64,000 nucleotides of DNA. It comes from Blastococcus colisei (GTDB lineage: Bacteria; Actinomycetota; Actinomycetes; Mycobacteriales; Geodermatophilaceae). This document shows positions 11,598-20,856 of the stretch, piece by piece. Each line of letters opens with the position of its first letter. Within the stretch, counting starts at the first letter, position 1. The notes beneath the pieces were generated by a model. It saw only the letters and a list, made by a program, of their open reading frames with translations, was not told where the DNA came from and did no database searches. Where the stretch lies: contig NZ_VFQE01000001.1 of assembly GCF_006717095.1 (NCBI RefSeq), positions 3,968,001 to 4,032,000 of the forward strand. Reading direction: 5' to 3'. The position numbers and the translations under genes were made by a program.

Positions 11598-11601
<4 letters not shown>
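9508..11601 (-). CDS. Molybdenum aldehyde oxidase/xanthine dehydrogenase family, Mo-cofactor subunit (PaoC-like)
   Basis: A 697-residue molybdopterin-cytosine-dinucleotide-binding large subunit. Family landmarks are the N-terminal substrate domain (RIDGPAKVRGTAPYAYE), QGPHNIVNDLA, SPYVGGAFGSKAF, MRAPGETPGMFALESAMDELA and the catalytic Glu segment KGIGEIGITGAAAAVANG near the C-terminus. It oxidises aldehydes or aromatic heterocycles using water. It is the last gene of a three-gene operon: its ATG overlaps the stop of the FAD subunit (11598-11601). There is no Tat signal here, unlike E. coli PaoABC, whose iron-sulfur subunit carries one. No MocA/XdhC-type maturation factor lies nearby. Confidence 0.93.
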
Positions 11602-12598
<997 letters not shown>

Positions 12599-12602
<4 letters not shown>

Positions 12603-13123
12603 CGCCGCACCCCCGACGACTCGGCGACGGCGGCCACGGCCGGGACGATGTTGGCGTAGGCGGCGCAGCGGCAGAGGTTGCCGCTCATGCGCTCGCGGAT
12701 CTCGGCATCGCTGAGCTCGACGTCGCCGGCCGCCAGGTCCGCGGTGACCGCGCTCGGCCACCCCGCACGCGCCTCGGCGAGGACACCGGCGGCCGAGCAG
12801 ACCTGCCCCGGCGTGCAGTAGCCGCACTGGAAGGCGTCGTGCTCGACGAAGGACCGGTGCAGGGCGTGCGGCCGGCCGCCCTCGGCCAGCCCGTCCGACG
12901 TCGTCACCTCGGCGTCCCCGACGGTGACGGCCAGGACCAGGCAGCTGTTGACCCGGCGGCCGTCGAGCAGCACCGTGCAGGCACCGCACTGGCCGTGGTC
13001 GCAGCCCTTCTTCGGGCTGGTGTTGCGCAGCCGCTCCCGGAGCGCGTCCAGGAGCGTCGTCCGGGTGTCGACGGTCAGCGGCTGCGCCGCCCCGTCCACC
13101 CGCAGCGTGATCTGGGTGTCCAC
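12599..13123 (-). CDS. Aldehyde oxidase 2Fe-2S subunit (PaoA-like)
   Basis: A 174-residue iron-sulfur subunit. The N-terminal plant-ferredoxin-type cluster is in KGCDHGQCGACTVLLDGRRVNSC. The C-terminal helical-domain cluster uses CGYCTPGQVCSAA and GNLCRCAAYANI. It passes electrons from the Mo site toward FAD. GTG 13123 is chosen because AGGAG lies 8 nt upstream and family proteins begin shortly before this beta strand; an upstream start at 13192 would add a proline-rich tail without a Tat motif. First gene of the operon. Confidence 0.93.
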
Positions 13124-13304
13124 GTCGCGCTCCTGCCCCAGCAGGGGCTGGGGACAAACCGGGATCGGAGCCGCGGGACGGCCCAGGCCCACCCGCTGCG
13201 GGACGCATTTCCCGGATCACCCGGGAGTGCGTGCCCTGCCGCCCGGGAGTTCCCGAGCCGGACGGTGGTCGCACCACAGCCACCGCCGACCACGGAGAAG
13301 CCCG

Positions 13305-13970
13305 ATGACCACCATGACCACCATGACCACCACCACGGAGAGCATCACGTCGCGACGCGCGCGGACCGGGATGCTGGGCGGGGCCCTCTGGGCACTGATG
13401 CCGCTCGCCTTCGGCGCGGCGGAGATGATCGGCGACGACGAGACCGGCACGCTGGGCGCCGTCGCCGTCGCTGCATCCGACTGGATCTTCCTGGTGCTGC
13501 CGCCGGCGCTGATCCTCGTCGGCCTGGATGCACTGCGCCGGGCCCTGGGCTCCGACGCAGGACGGGTCGGCTCCGTCGGCATGGCCCTGACGGCTGTCGG
13601 CCTCGCCGCCATGGCGGTCGGCAACGGCATCGAGGTCGCGTCGCTCACCACCGGCGGCGGGGAGGTCCCCGTCGGTCACGCCATGTTCCTGATCGGGTTC
13701 CTTGTGTCCGTCGTGGGCTCGCTCCTGCTGGGCATCGTGGTTCTGCGCCGGCGCCGCGACAGGCTGGCCCGGGCCGCCGGGCTGGTGCTCGCCCTCGCCC
13801 TGCCGCTGGGCATCGCCATCGGCATGCTCGGGTCGACGGTCGGCTCCGAGAACGACGCCTGGTTCTTCGCCTCCATCAGCGTTCCGACCGGCATCGCCTG
13901 GGTGCTGCTCGGCCGCTCGCTGGCCCAGGTCCGGCGCATTGCCGACCGCGAGCCGGTGACCGCGTCCTGA
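13305..13970 (+). CDS. Six-segment membrane protein, unknown
   Basis: A 221-residue protein starting with repetitive Met/Thr residues (ATGACCACC triplets at DNA level) followed by about six hydrophobic segments: residues about 22-40, 48-70, 85-105, 125-145, 155-172 and 185-205. No enzymatic motif is visible. It is followed 94 bp later by a histidine kinase and response regulator on the same strand, so it may be a sensed or regulated partner of that system. It is divergent from the aldehyde oxidase operon. Confidence 0.72.
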   Translation: MTTMTTMTTTTESITSRRARTGMLGGALWALMPLAFGAAEMIGDDETGTLGAVAVAASDWIFLVLPPALILVGLDALRRALGSDAGRVGSVGMALTAVGLAAMAVGNGIEVASLTTGGGEVPVGHAMFLIGFLVSVVGSLLLGIVVLRRRRDRLARAAGLVLALALPLGIAIGMLGSTVGSENDAWFFASISVPTGIAWVLLGRSLAQVRRIADREPVTAS

Positions 13971-14064
13971 CCGCCCCCGGAGGGCCGTGCCGTCGCGGCG
14001 CGGCCCTCCGTTGACGACCGCCCGCGCGGCGCGCATCGTGCGGACGCCGGGAGGAGGTGACCAG

Positions 14065-16152
14065 GTGACGACCGAGGTGACAGCGGCGCCTCCCCTGCCC
14101 GCTCCGGGGAAGACAGGGGCGCAGTCGACCGGCGACGCCGGCCTGCTGCCTCGGGTGTGCGCGTGGGCGGTGGTGCCGCTCTACGTCGCCGGCGTCGTCG
14201 CCTACGTCCTGCTCGACCGGGCGCTCGCGGGTCCCGCCCTCGACCCTGGCGAGGGCCTGCCCATCTTCGTCGGTTTCACCCTCTTCGCTGCCATGGGCGC
14301 GCTGCTGCTGGCCAGGAGGCCGCACAACGCCGTCGGCTGGGTGCTGGCCGCCGCCCCGGTCGTACTGGTTCTCGGTGCGGTCGGCGACATGTACGCCGCC
14401 TGGGTGATGACCACGGAGGGACGGCCGGACGCAGTCGCCGTCGTCGGGGCCTGGCTGCAGAGCTGGTACTGGTTCGTGGTCCTCGGCCTGGTGTTCGTGG
14501 CGCTGGTGCTGCTGTTCCCCGACGGCCGGCTGCCGTCGCGTCGGTGGTGGCCGGTAGCGGCGCTCGCCGTCGTGTCCGTCACGACGTCGTGCCTGCTCGG
14601 GATGCTGCGCGAGACATTCACCGGGCAGGAGGTCGACTACCGCATCGACAACCCGATCGGCATCGACGGGCTGGCGGCGGTCGAGGAGCTGCCTGTCTTC
14701 GGCCTGCTGAGCGGCCTGCTCGCCATCGCCCTGATCGGCGCGGTCGCCTCGGTCGTCGTCCGCTTCCGCAGGTCGCGCGGCGACGAGCGGCAGCAGATCA
14801 AGTGGTTCCTGTTCGCCGTGGCACCGGCCGTGCTCTCACCCCTGGACGGCGTGCTGCCATGGCTCGGCAACGTCGTCTTCTTCTGGCTGCTGATCGCCGT
14901 GCCGGTCGCCGTCGCCGCCGCCGTCCTGAAGTACCGGCTGGACGGCATCGACGTCGTCATCAACCGCACGCTCGTGTACGCCGCGCTGACCGTGCTCGTG
15001 GTCGGCGTCTACGTGCTCGTCGTCGGCTACCTCGGTGCGCTGCTGCGCCGCGAGGACGACCTGGTGGTCTCCGTCATCGCCACCGGGCTGGTCGCGGTGC
15101 TGTTCGCTCCCGCGCGGGACCGGCTGCAGCGAGCCGTCGACCGGCTGCTCTACGGACGACGGGACGAGCCCTACACCGCCCTCGCGGAGCTCGGCGAGCG
15201 GCTGGAGAGGACGCTCGCCCCGGACGCGGTGCTGCCGACGATCGTGTCGGCGGTGCGGGAGGCGTTGCGGCTGCCCTACACCGCGATCCGCCTGGACGAC
15301 GGAGCCCCGCCGGTCGCCGCCGGCGAGCCGGTTCCCGAGACGGTCGCCCTGCCGCTGCTGCATCACGGCGCGACCGTGGGCTCGCTCGTCCTCGGCCTGC
15401 GCTCCGGCGAGACGACCTTCACCCCGGCCGACCGGCGGCTGCTCGCCGACCTCGCGCGGCAGGCCGGCGTGGCCGTCTCCGCCGTCCGGCTCACGGCCGA
15501 CCTGCAGCGCTCCCGTGAGCGGCTGGTGGCCGCGCGGGAGGAGGAGCGGCGGCGGCTGCGCCGCGACCTCCACGACGGGCTCGGCGCCCAGCTGGCCGGG
15601 CTCACCGTCCAGACGGGCGTGCTGCGCGGCCTGATCACCACCGATCCCGCGTCCGCCGAGGTCCTGGCCGGTGAACTGCGCGGCGAGCTGAAGAACGCGA
15701 TCGCCGACATCCGCCGGCTCGTCCACGGACTGCGCCCTCCGGCGCTCGACGAGCTGGGGCTGGTCGGCGCACTCCAGCGCCTGGCCGACACCGTGGGCGC
15801 CGAGAAGGGCGGGCCGCGGATCACGGTGGACGTGCCGGCCCGGCTGCCCGCACTGCCGGCCGCCATCGAGGTGGCTGCCTACCGCGTGGCCCAGGAGGCG
15901 CTGACCAACGTCGTCCGGCACGCACGGGCATCGGCCTGCACCGCGCGGCTGACCACGGAGCCGGAGCTGCTCGTGGTCGAGGTCGCCGACGACGGCCGGG
16001 GTCTGCCGGAAGAGCTGATCCCGGGGGTGGGACTGGCGTCCATGCGGGAGCGCGCGGCGGAGATGGGCGGAACGTGCGTGGTGGAGGACATACCGGAGGG
16101 CGGCACGCGCGTGCTCGTCCACCTGCCGCTGCCGGGAGGTGCGCGACCGTGA
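14065..16152 (+). CDS. Membrane sensor histidine kinase (HisKA_3/NarL type) with GAF domain
   Basis: A 695-residue kinase. The N-terminal ~330 residues carry about seven hydrophobic segments, including a KYRLDGIDVVINRTLVY segment typical of actinobacterial kinases. A GAF-like domain follows (about 365-480), then the dimerisation/phosphoacceptor motif RRLRRDLHDGLGAQLAGL (His about 514), and a HATPase_c domain with QEALTNVVRHARA (N box), VADDGRGLPE (G1) and GVGLASMRERA (G2). GTG 14065 lies 7 nt after GAGGAGG. The stop overlaps the response-regulator start (GTGA). The signal is unknown. Confidence 0.93.
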   Translation: MTTEVTAAPPLPAPGKTGAQSTGDAGLLPRVCAWAVVPLYVAGVVAYVLLDRALAGPALDPGEGLPIFVGFTLFAAMGALLLARRPHNAVGWVLAAAPVVLVLGAVGDMYAAWVMTTEGRPDAVAVVGAWLQSWYWFVVLGLVFVALVLLFPDGRLPSRRWWPVAALAVVSVTTSCLLGMLRETFTGQEVDYRIDNPIGIDGLAAVEELPVFGLLSGLLAIALIGAVASVVVRFRRSRGDERQQIKWFLFAVAPAVLSPLDGVLPWLGNVVFFWLLIAVPVAVAAAVLKYRLDGIDVVINRTLVYAALTVLVVGVYVLVVGYLGALLRREDDLVVSVIATGLVAVLFAPARDRLQRAVDRLLYGRRDEPYTALAELGERLERTLAPDAVLPTIVSAVREALRLPYTAIRLDDGAPPVAAGEPVPETVALPLLHHGATVGSLVLGLRSGETTFTPADRRLLADLARQAGVAVSAVRLTADLQRSRERLVAAREEERRRLRRDLHDGLGAQLAGLTVQTGVLRGLITTDPASAEVLAGELRGELKNAIADIRRLVHGLRPPALDELGLVGALQRLADTVGAEKGGPRITVDVPARLPALPAAIEVAAYRVAQEALTNVVRHARASACTARLTTEPELLVVEVADDGRGLPEELIPGVGLASMRERAAEMGGTCVVEDIPEGGTRVLVHLPLPGGARP

Positions 16153-16790
16153 CGCCGCTGCGGGTGCTCGTCGTCGAGGACCACCCCCTCTTCCGCAAGG
16201 GCGTCGTCGCGCTGCTGGAGGCGACCGCCGACTTCTCGGTCGCCGGGGTGGCGGTCTCCGGCGAGGACGCCGTCTCGCGGGCTCGGGAGCTGCGACCGGA
16301 CGTCGTCCTCATGGATCTGCAGCTGCCCGGGATCAGCGGCATCGAGGCGACGCGCGAGATCGTGGCGGCCGAGACAGGCGTGCGCGTCCTGGTGCTCAGC
16401 CTGTTCGAGGACGAGGAGTCGGTGTTCCTCGCGCTGTGCGCCGGCGCCCGCGGCTACGTGCTCAAGGACGCCGACGAGGACGAGCTGCTCGGTGCGATCC
16501 GAGCGGTGGCACGGGGGGAGGCGATCTTCAGCCAGGCGGTCGCCGGGCGGGTGCTGGCGTTCTTCGCCCAGTCCCGCCCGGCGCCGAAGGCCTTCCCGGA
16601 GCTCACCGACCGCGAGCGGGAGATCCTCGGGCTGATCGCGCACGGCCACCCGAACCCATCCATCGCCCGGAAGCTGTCGTTGAGCCCGAAGACCGTGGCC
16701 AACTACGTGTCGGCGATCTTCGCGAAGCTGCAGGTCGCCGACCGCGCCGAGGCGATGACCCGCGCCCGCGAAGCCGGTCTCGGCAGCTGA
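16149..16790 (+). CDS. NarL/FixJ-family response regulator
   Basis: A 213-residue regulator. The receiver domain has VEDH acidic residues at the N-terminus, the phosphoacceptor Asp in VVLMDLQLPG (about residue 56) and Lys in GYVLKDA. The C-terminal LuxR-type HTH is ELTDREREILGLIAHGHPNPSIARKLSLSPKTVANYVSAIFAKL. It overlaps the kinase gene by 4 bp, so the two form a cognate pair. It ends 9 bp from the convergent enoyl-CoA hydratase gene. Confidence 0.95.
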   Translation: MTPLRVLVVEDHPLFRKGVVALLEATADFSVAGVAVSGEDAVSRARELRPDVVLMDLQLPGISGIEATREIVAAETGVRVLVLSLFEDEESVFLALCAGARGYVLKDADEDELLGAIRAVARGEAIFSQAVAGRVLAFFAQSRPAPKAFPELTDREREILGLIAHGHPNPSIARKLSLSPKTVANYVSAIFAKLQVADRAEAMTRAREAGLGS

Positions 16791-16799
16791 CACGCGGGG

Positions 16800-17669
16800 T
16801 CAGGACGACGCAACGACATCGTCCGGCGGGGCGGGCCAGCGTGGGATGCCGGCGACGGCGCCGTCGTCGAGCCGGGCGGGGAACCGCGGCGGGCGCTTCT
16901 CCAGGAAGGCCGCGACCCCCTCCGCCGGGTCGGGGCCCTCCCCCAGCTCGACCAGCGCCCTCGATTCCGCGCGGTGGGCGTCCCACGGCGACGAGGCGCC
17001 GAGCATCGACCAGAGCAGCTGGCGCGCCGCGGCCACGGCGACCCCGCTGGTGGTGGTGACGATCTCGCGGGCGAGCGCGTAGGCGGTCGGGAGCAGCTCG
17101 GTGTCGGGCACCACCCGGGAGACCAGCCGGCCGCGCAGCGCCTCGGCCGCGTCGAAGACCCGACCGGTGGCGACCCACTCCATGGCCTGGCTGATGCCGA
17201 CGACCCGGGGCAGGAACCACGACGACGCCGCCTCGGGCACGATGCCGACCCGGCCGAACACGAACCCGAACCGGGCGGACTCGGCCGCGATCCGGATGTC
17301 CATCGGCAGGGTCAACGTCGCCCCGATGCCGACGGCGGGCCCGTTGACCGCGGCGATCACCGGCTTGCGCAGCGCCGCGAAGGGCAGCGACGCCACCCCG
17401 CCGGCGTCCCGCGGAACGCCGTCGATGTCCTGGCTCAGCGGCCCCGGCGGCCGTACGCGCGTGCGACGGCCGCCGAACGTGTCCGGTCCGCCGCCCAGGT
17501 CGGCCCCGGCGCAGAACGCCCGTCCCGAGCCGGTCACGACCACGACCCGGACGTCGTCGTCGGCGTCCGCGGCGGCCGCCACGGTGGCCAGCTCGTCGGC
17601 CATGGTCAGGGTGAAGGCGTTCAGCCGCTCGGGGCGATGGAGCCGCACGGTCGCGACTCCGCCGGACAC
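16800..17669 (-). CDS. Enoyl-CoA hydratase/isomerase (crotonase) family protein
   Basis: Crotonase-fold enzyme of 289 residues from GTG 17669. The oxyanion-hole loops are GRAFCAGADLGG and VNGPAVGIGATLTLPMDI, and a Glu at GIVPEAASSW fits a catalytic residue. It probably hydrates or isomerises enoyl-CoA in beta-oxidation-like degradation, consistent with neighbouring acyl-CoA dehydrogenases. The start is problematic: the usual first strand (ELTELRYEV) is encoded upstream of GTG 17669, and a perfect GGAGG (17703-17707) sits before three ACG codons but no ATG/GTG/TTG. A non-standard ACG start at 17696 is therefore possible. Confidence 0.9.
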   Translation of the reverse strand: MSGGVATVRLHRPERLNAFTLTMADELATVAAAADADDDVRVVVVTGSGRAFCAGADLGGGPDTFGGRRTRVRPPGPLSQDIDGVPRDAGGVASLPFAALRKPVIAAVNGPAVGIGATLTLPMDIRIAAESARFGFVFGRVGIVPEAASSWFLPRVVGISQAMEWVATGRVFDAAEALRGRLVSRVVPDTELLPTAYALAREIVTTTSGVAVAAARQLLWSMLGASSPWDAHRAESRALVELGEGPDPAEGVAAFLEKRPPRFPARLDDGAVAGIPRWPAPPDDVVASS

Positions 17670-17714
17670 CTCGTAGCGGAGCTCGGTGAGTTCCGTCGTC
17701 GTCCTCCTGTCGTT

Positions 17715-17740
17715 GGTGCGTTTATGGCCATAAACGCACC
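17715..17740. repeat. Palindromic element with TTATGGCCATAA core, site 2
   Basis: A perfect 26-bp palindrome: arms GGTGCGT and ACGCACC around TTATGGCCATAA (17722-17733). It begins 5 bp after the stop of the acyl-CoA dehydrogenase gene (both on the minus strand) and lies upstream of the enoyl-CoA hydratase. It could end the dehydrogenase transcript or act as an operator for the hydratase. Confidence 0.8.
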
Positions 17741-17745
17741 GGTCA

Positions 17746-18738
17746 TCACCCGCCGAGGGCTCCGGCCACGGCGATCCGGGCGACGGCGTCGAGGTGCTCG
17801 GCCTCGTCGCCCAGCAGCAGCCGGTCCACCTTCGCGCGCCGCCAGAACAGGTGCGCGTCGTGCTCCCACGTGAAGCCGATGCCGCCGTGCACCTGGATCA
17901 GCGTCCCGGCGGCCTGCTCGAACACGCTGGCGGCGCACGCCTTGGCGGCCGCGGCGGCCAGCGGGAGCTCGGCGGGGTTCGCGTCGGCCGCCCAGGCCGC
18001 CCACCAGACCAGCGAGCGCAGCTGCTCGACGCCGACCCAGGCGTCGACGAGCATGTGCTTCACGGCCTGGTACGAGCCGATCTTCCGGCCGAACGCCTCG
18101 CGTTCCTGGGCGTAGGCGACGCCGAGCTGCACGCAGCGGTCGGCGCCGCCGAGGTCCTCGGCGGCCATCACGACCGCGGCCACCCGGCGGGCGCGGGCCC
18201 ACAGCTCTCCCGCGTCGGCCGCCAATACCCGGCGCGAGGACAGGCGCACCGACGCCAGCCCGCGAGTGGCGTCCAGCGGCCGGCCGGGCACCACCTCCCC
18301 CTCCCCCAGCACGAGATCACCGCCGTCCAGGGCGAGGAAGGCGGTCGCGTCGGCGGCGTCGACGGACGGGGCGGATTCGTCCGGGTCGCCGTCGAGCACG
18401 GCGAACGCCGTCGACCCGTCGGCCAGCTGCGCCGCCAGCTCCGGCTCGCCGGACAGCAGGACCGCGGCCCGTGCCGCCGTGACCAGCGACGGCGCGGCGA
18501 GGACCGCACCGCCCTGCTCCGCGACGACGGCGAGATCCAGCACCGACCGGCCCGCGCCGCCGGACTCGTCCGGCACGGTGATGCCGAGGAAACCGATGTC
18601 GGCCAGCGCCTTGCGCCCGGGCTCGAGCCGGCCGCCCTCCAGCCCCGCACGCGCCGCGGCGGGCGACGCCGATCCCCGGTAGAAGTCGCGGGCCCCCGCG
18701 GCGATGTCCCGCTGGTCGTCGTCGAGGTCGAAGTTCAT
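17746..18738 (-). CDS. Acyl-CoA dehydrogenase, short subunit
   Basis: A 330-residue acyl-CoA dehydrogenase-fold flavoprotein, shorter than the ~380 of homotetrameric enzymes. The N-terminal helical domain (MNFDLDDDQRDIAAGARDFY), the middle beta domain and the C-terminal helices (REAFGRKIGSYQAVKHMLVD, QVHGGIGFTWEHDAHLFWRRAK) are all recognisable. Its start overlaps the stop of a second, longer acyl-CoA dehydrogenase gene by 4 bp. Adjacent coupled pairs like this form alpha2beta2 heterotetramers in actinobacterial steroid and fatty-acid catabolism (FadE26/27, FadE28/29), so this is probably one half of such an enzyme (inference). Confidence 0.92.
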   Translation of the reverse strand: MNFDLDDDQRDIAAGARDFYRGSASPAAARAGLEGGRLEPGRKALADIGFLGITVPDESGGAGRSVLDLAVVAEQGGAVLAAPSLVTAARAAVLLSGEPELAAQLADGSTAFAVLDGDPDESAPSVDAADATAFLALDGGDLVLGEGEVVPGRPLDATRGLASVRLSSRRVLAADAGELWARARRVAAVVMAAEDLGGADRCVQLGVAYAQEREAFGRKIGSYQAVKHMLVDAWVGVEQLRSLVWWAAWAADANPAELPLAAAAAKACAASVFEQAAGTLIQVHGGIGFTWEHDAHLFWRRAKVDRLLLGDEAEHLDAVARIAVAGALGG

Positions 18739-19955
18739 CGCCGTCCTCCCGAGAAGGGGGCCGTCTTGTCGCTGCGCGGCTCCGGCGGCAGGCCGAGCAC
18801 CCGCTCGCCGATGATGTTGCGCAGCACCTGGTCGGTGCCGCCGGCGATGGCGATGCCCGGGATCCAGGACTGGGTGCGCTGCCAGCGGTCGTCGCCGTCA
18901 CCCGTGGCCGCGTAGACGGCGTCGTCCCCCAGCAGCCGGACGCCGGCGTCGGCGACCAGCCGGGCGGCCTCCGTGCCGGCGAGCTTGCCGGCGCTGGCCT
19001 CGGGTCCGGGGATCCCGCCCTGGCTGAGCACGGTCAGCCGCCGGTAACCGGTGTAGCGGGCACCGAGCGCGGCGACCACCGCCCGGCCGACCGCCTGCCG
19101 GGCGAGCACCTGGCGCTCGGGATCGAGGGCGGGCAGCCGCTCGCGGGCGTGCTGCACGAACGCCTCGACCGGCAGGCCGATGGTGCCCCCCGCGCCGCCG
19201 ATGGCGACCCGCTCGTTCATGAGCGTGGTCAGGGCGACCCGCCAGCCCTCGCCGGGCTCGCCGAGCCGCTCGCTGTCGGGGATGCGGACGTCGTCGAAGA
19301 ACACCTCGTTGAAGTCCGACTGCCCGCCCATCTGGCGCAGCGGCCGGACGGTGACGCCCGGTGCGTGCAGATCGACGACGAACATCGTCAGGCCGGCGTG
19401 CTTCGGGCGCTCCGGGTCGGTGCGGGTCAGCAGGATCCCGTGGTCGGCGACGTGGGCGAGCGTCGTCCAGACCTTCTGGCCGTTCACCACCCAGTCGTCG
19501 CCGTCGCGCACCGCCGTCGTGCGCAGCGCCGCCAGGTCCGACCCCGACGCCGGTTCGCTGAACAGCTGGCACCAGACGTCGTCCGCGCGCAGCAGCCGGG
19601 CGAGATAGCGGTCGCGCTGGTCCTGGCTGCCGTGCGCGATGACCGTCGGGCCGCACATCCCGATGCCGATGTGGTTGATCAGCGCCGGCACCCGCGCCCG
19701 GGCCAGCTCCTGCGAGACGATCGCCTGCTGCACGAGCGTCCCGCCCTGGCCGCCGTACTCCCGCGGCCAGGTGACGCCGACCAGTCCCACCTCGGCCAGC
19801 ACCCGCTGGGTCCGCCGCATCTCCGCCTCGTGGGTGCGGGCGTCGACGCCCTCTTGACCGGCCTCCAGGTGCAGCAGGTCCGCCGCGTGCCGCTCGAGCA
19901 GGTCCCGGACCCGCGCGCGGTACTCGGCCTCGTCGGGGCTGTCGTCGAAGTCCAT
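18735..19955 (-). CDS. Acyl-CoA dehydrogenase, long subunit
   Basis: A 406-residue acyl-CoA dehydrogenase-fold protein. The FAD/substrate segments are QLFSEPASGSDLAALRTTAVRDGDDWVVNGQKVWTT, PLRQMGGQSDFNEVFFDDVRIP and the C-terminal GGTDQVLRNIIGERVLGLPPEPR. ATG 19955 with GAGAGG upstream is preferred over an upstream ATG-like extension. It is coupled to the shorter subunit downstream. A tetR gene is divergent 145 bp away and a TTATGGCCATAA palindrome lies in its 5' region, so TetR control is likely but not shown. Confidence 0.93.
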   Translation of the reverse strand: MDFDDSPDEAEYRARVRDLLERHAADLLHLEAGQEGVDARTHEAEMRRTQRVLAEVGLVGVTWPREYGGQGGTLVQQAIVSQELARARVPALINHIGIGMCGPTVIAHGSQDQRDRYLARLLRADDVWCQLFSEPASGSDLAALRTTAVRDGDDWVVNGQKVWTTLAHVADHGILLTRTDPERPKHAGLTMFVVDLHAPGVTVRPLRQMGGQSDFNEVFFDDVRIPDSERLGEPGEGWRVALTTLMNERVAIGGAGGTIGLPVEAFVQHARERLPALDPERQVLARQAVGRAVVAALGARYTGYRRLTVLSQGGIPGPEASAGKLAGTEAARLVADAGVRLLGDDAVYAATGDGDDRWQRTQSWIPGIAIAGGTDQVLRNIIGERVLGLPPEPRSDKTAPFSGGRR

Positions 19956-19990
19956 GCAGGCGCACCTCTCGCCGAGAACCTGGTGCGGCA

Positions 19991-20004
19991 CTTATGGCCA
20001 TAAG
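19991..20004. repeat. Palindromic element with TTATGGCCATAA core, site 3 (tetR/acyl-CoA dehydrogenase intergenic)
   Basis: CTTATGGCCATAAG is a perfect 14-bp palindrome in the divergent region between the acyl-CoA dehydrogenase operon (start 19955) and tetR (start 20101). The flanks are only imperfectly complementary (GTGCGGC versus GCCAC with a bulge), unlike the other three sites. Its position between divergent promoters is where an operator would be expected. Confidence 0.7.
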
Positions 20005-20100
20005 CGCCACGGGAGCGGGACGGGCGCAGCGTGACAGCCGCCACCCGTAACGGTCAACGGTGACTGTTGCGGGCCGCCGTGTCGGCCTACGCTTCGCCGG

Positions 20101-20769
20101 ATGACCGCCGAGCCCGTGCCCCAGGACGCCGTCCCGGGTCCCCGCTCACGCTCGGAGCGGACCGCCGACAGCCGGCTGCTGATCCTCGACGCCGCCGTCG
20201 CCTGCCTGGTCGAGGAGGGCTACGCCGGCGCCTCGACCCTGGCCGTCCAGGCCCGCGCCGGGGTGTCCCGCGGCCGACTGCTGCACCACTTCCCGTCCCG
20301 GGCCGAGCTGCTGGTCGCCGCGGCCGAGCACCTGGCGACGACGCAGCTGGAGGAGGTCCGGCGCCGGGCCGCGTCCCTCATGGACGACGGGCCCACCGGA
20401 CGGGAACGGGTCGACCGGGCCATCGACCTGATGTGGACGACCTTCCAGGAGCCCCCGTTCTGGGCGGCCATGGAGCTGTGGACGGCGGCCCGCACCGACC
20501 CGGCCCTGCGGGCGGCACTCCGGGGCGAGGAACGGCGACTGCGCGCGGCGATCGCGGCGGTGGCCCACGGGATCTGGGGTGCCGAGATCGCCGGCGCCCC
20601 GCTCTACACCGACCTCACCGAACTGCTGTTCACCAGCATGCGAGGCGTCGCACTGGTCTACGCGTTCGAGGACCGGCCCGCCGCCACGGACCCGCATCTG
20701 GCGCTGTGGAAGCGGCTCGCCGTCCGGATGCTGGCCCTCGACGCGCCTGAGGGGCGTTTATGGCCATAA
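20101..20769 (+). CDS. TetR family transcriptional regulator
   Basis: A 222-residue regulator. The HTH is near residues 20-65: RLLILDAAVACLVEEGYAGASTLAVQARAGVSRGRLLHHFPSRAELLVAA, followed by a helical ligand domain. It probably senses an acyl-CoA or related lipid and controls the divergent acyl-CoA dehydrogenase operon (inference from context). The last six codons and the TAA stop (20767-20769) lie inside a 40-bp perfect palindrome, so the C-terminal EGRLWP is dictated by that repeat. Confidence 0.93.
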   Translation: MTAEPVPQDAVPGPRSRSERTADSRLLILDAAVACLVEEGYAGASTLAVQARAGVSRGRLLHHFPSRAELLVAAAEHLATTQLEEVRRRAASLMDDGPTGRERVDRAIDLMWTTFQEPPFWAAMELWTAARTDPALRAALRGEERRLRAAIAAVAHGIWGAEIAGAPLYTDLTELLFTSMRGVALVYAFEDRPAATDPHLALWKRLAVRMLALDAPEGRLWP

Positions 20770-20783
20770 ACGCCCCTCAGGCG
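20744..20783. repeat. Palindromic element with TTATGGCCATAA core, site 4
   Basis: A perfect 40-bp palindrome: arms CGCCTGAGGGGCGT and its complement around TTATGGCCATAA (20758-20769). It overlaps the end of tetR including its stop codon and precedes the acyl-CoA ligase gene by 73 bp. This is the longest of the four copies and the strongest predicted hairpin. Confidence 0.85.
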
Positions 20784-20856
20784 GTCAGGGTTGACCGGCC
20801 GCGGCCGGCCCGGACAGCATGACGCCGGTCACATCCGAGTCCGGCGAGGAGTTCCC

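Noticed and set aside
12603-14036. Extended minus-strand open frame upstream of the FAD subunit
   Set aside because: It covers the 2Fe-2S subunit and part of the membrane protein/histidine kinase genes in a wrong frame; the FAD subunit starts at GTG 12602.
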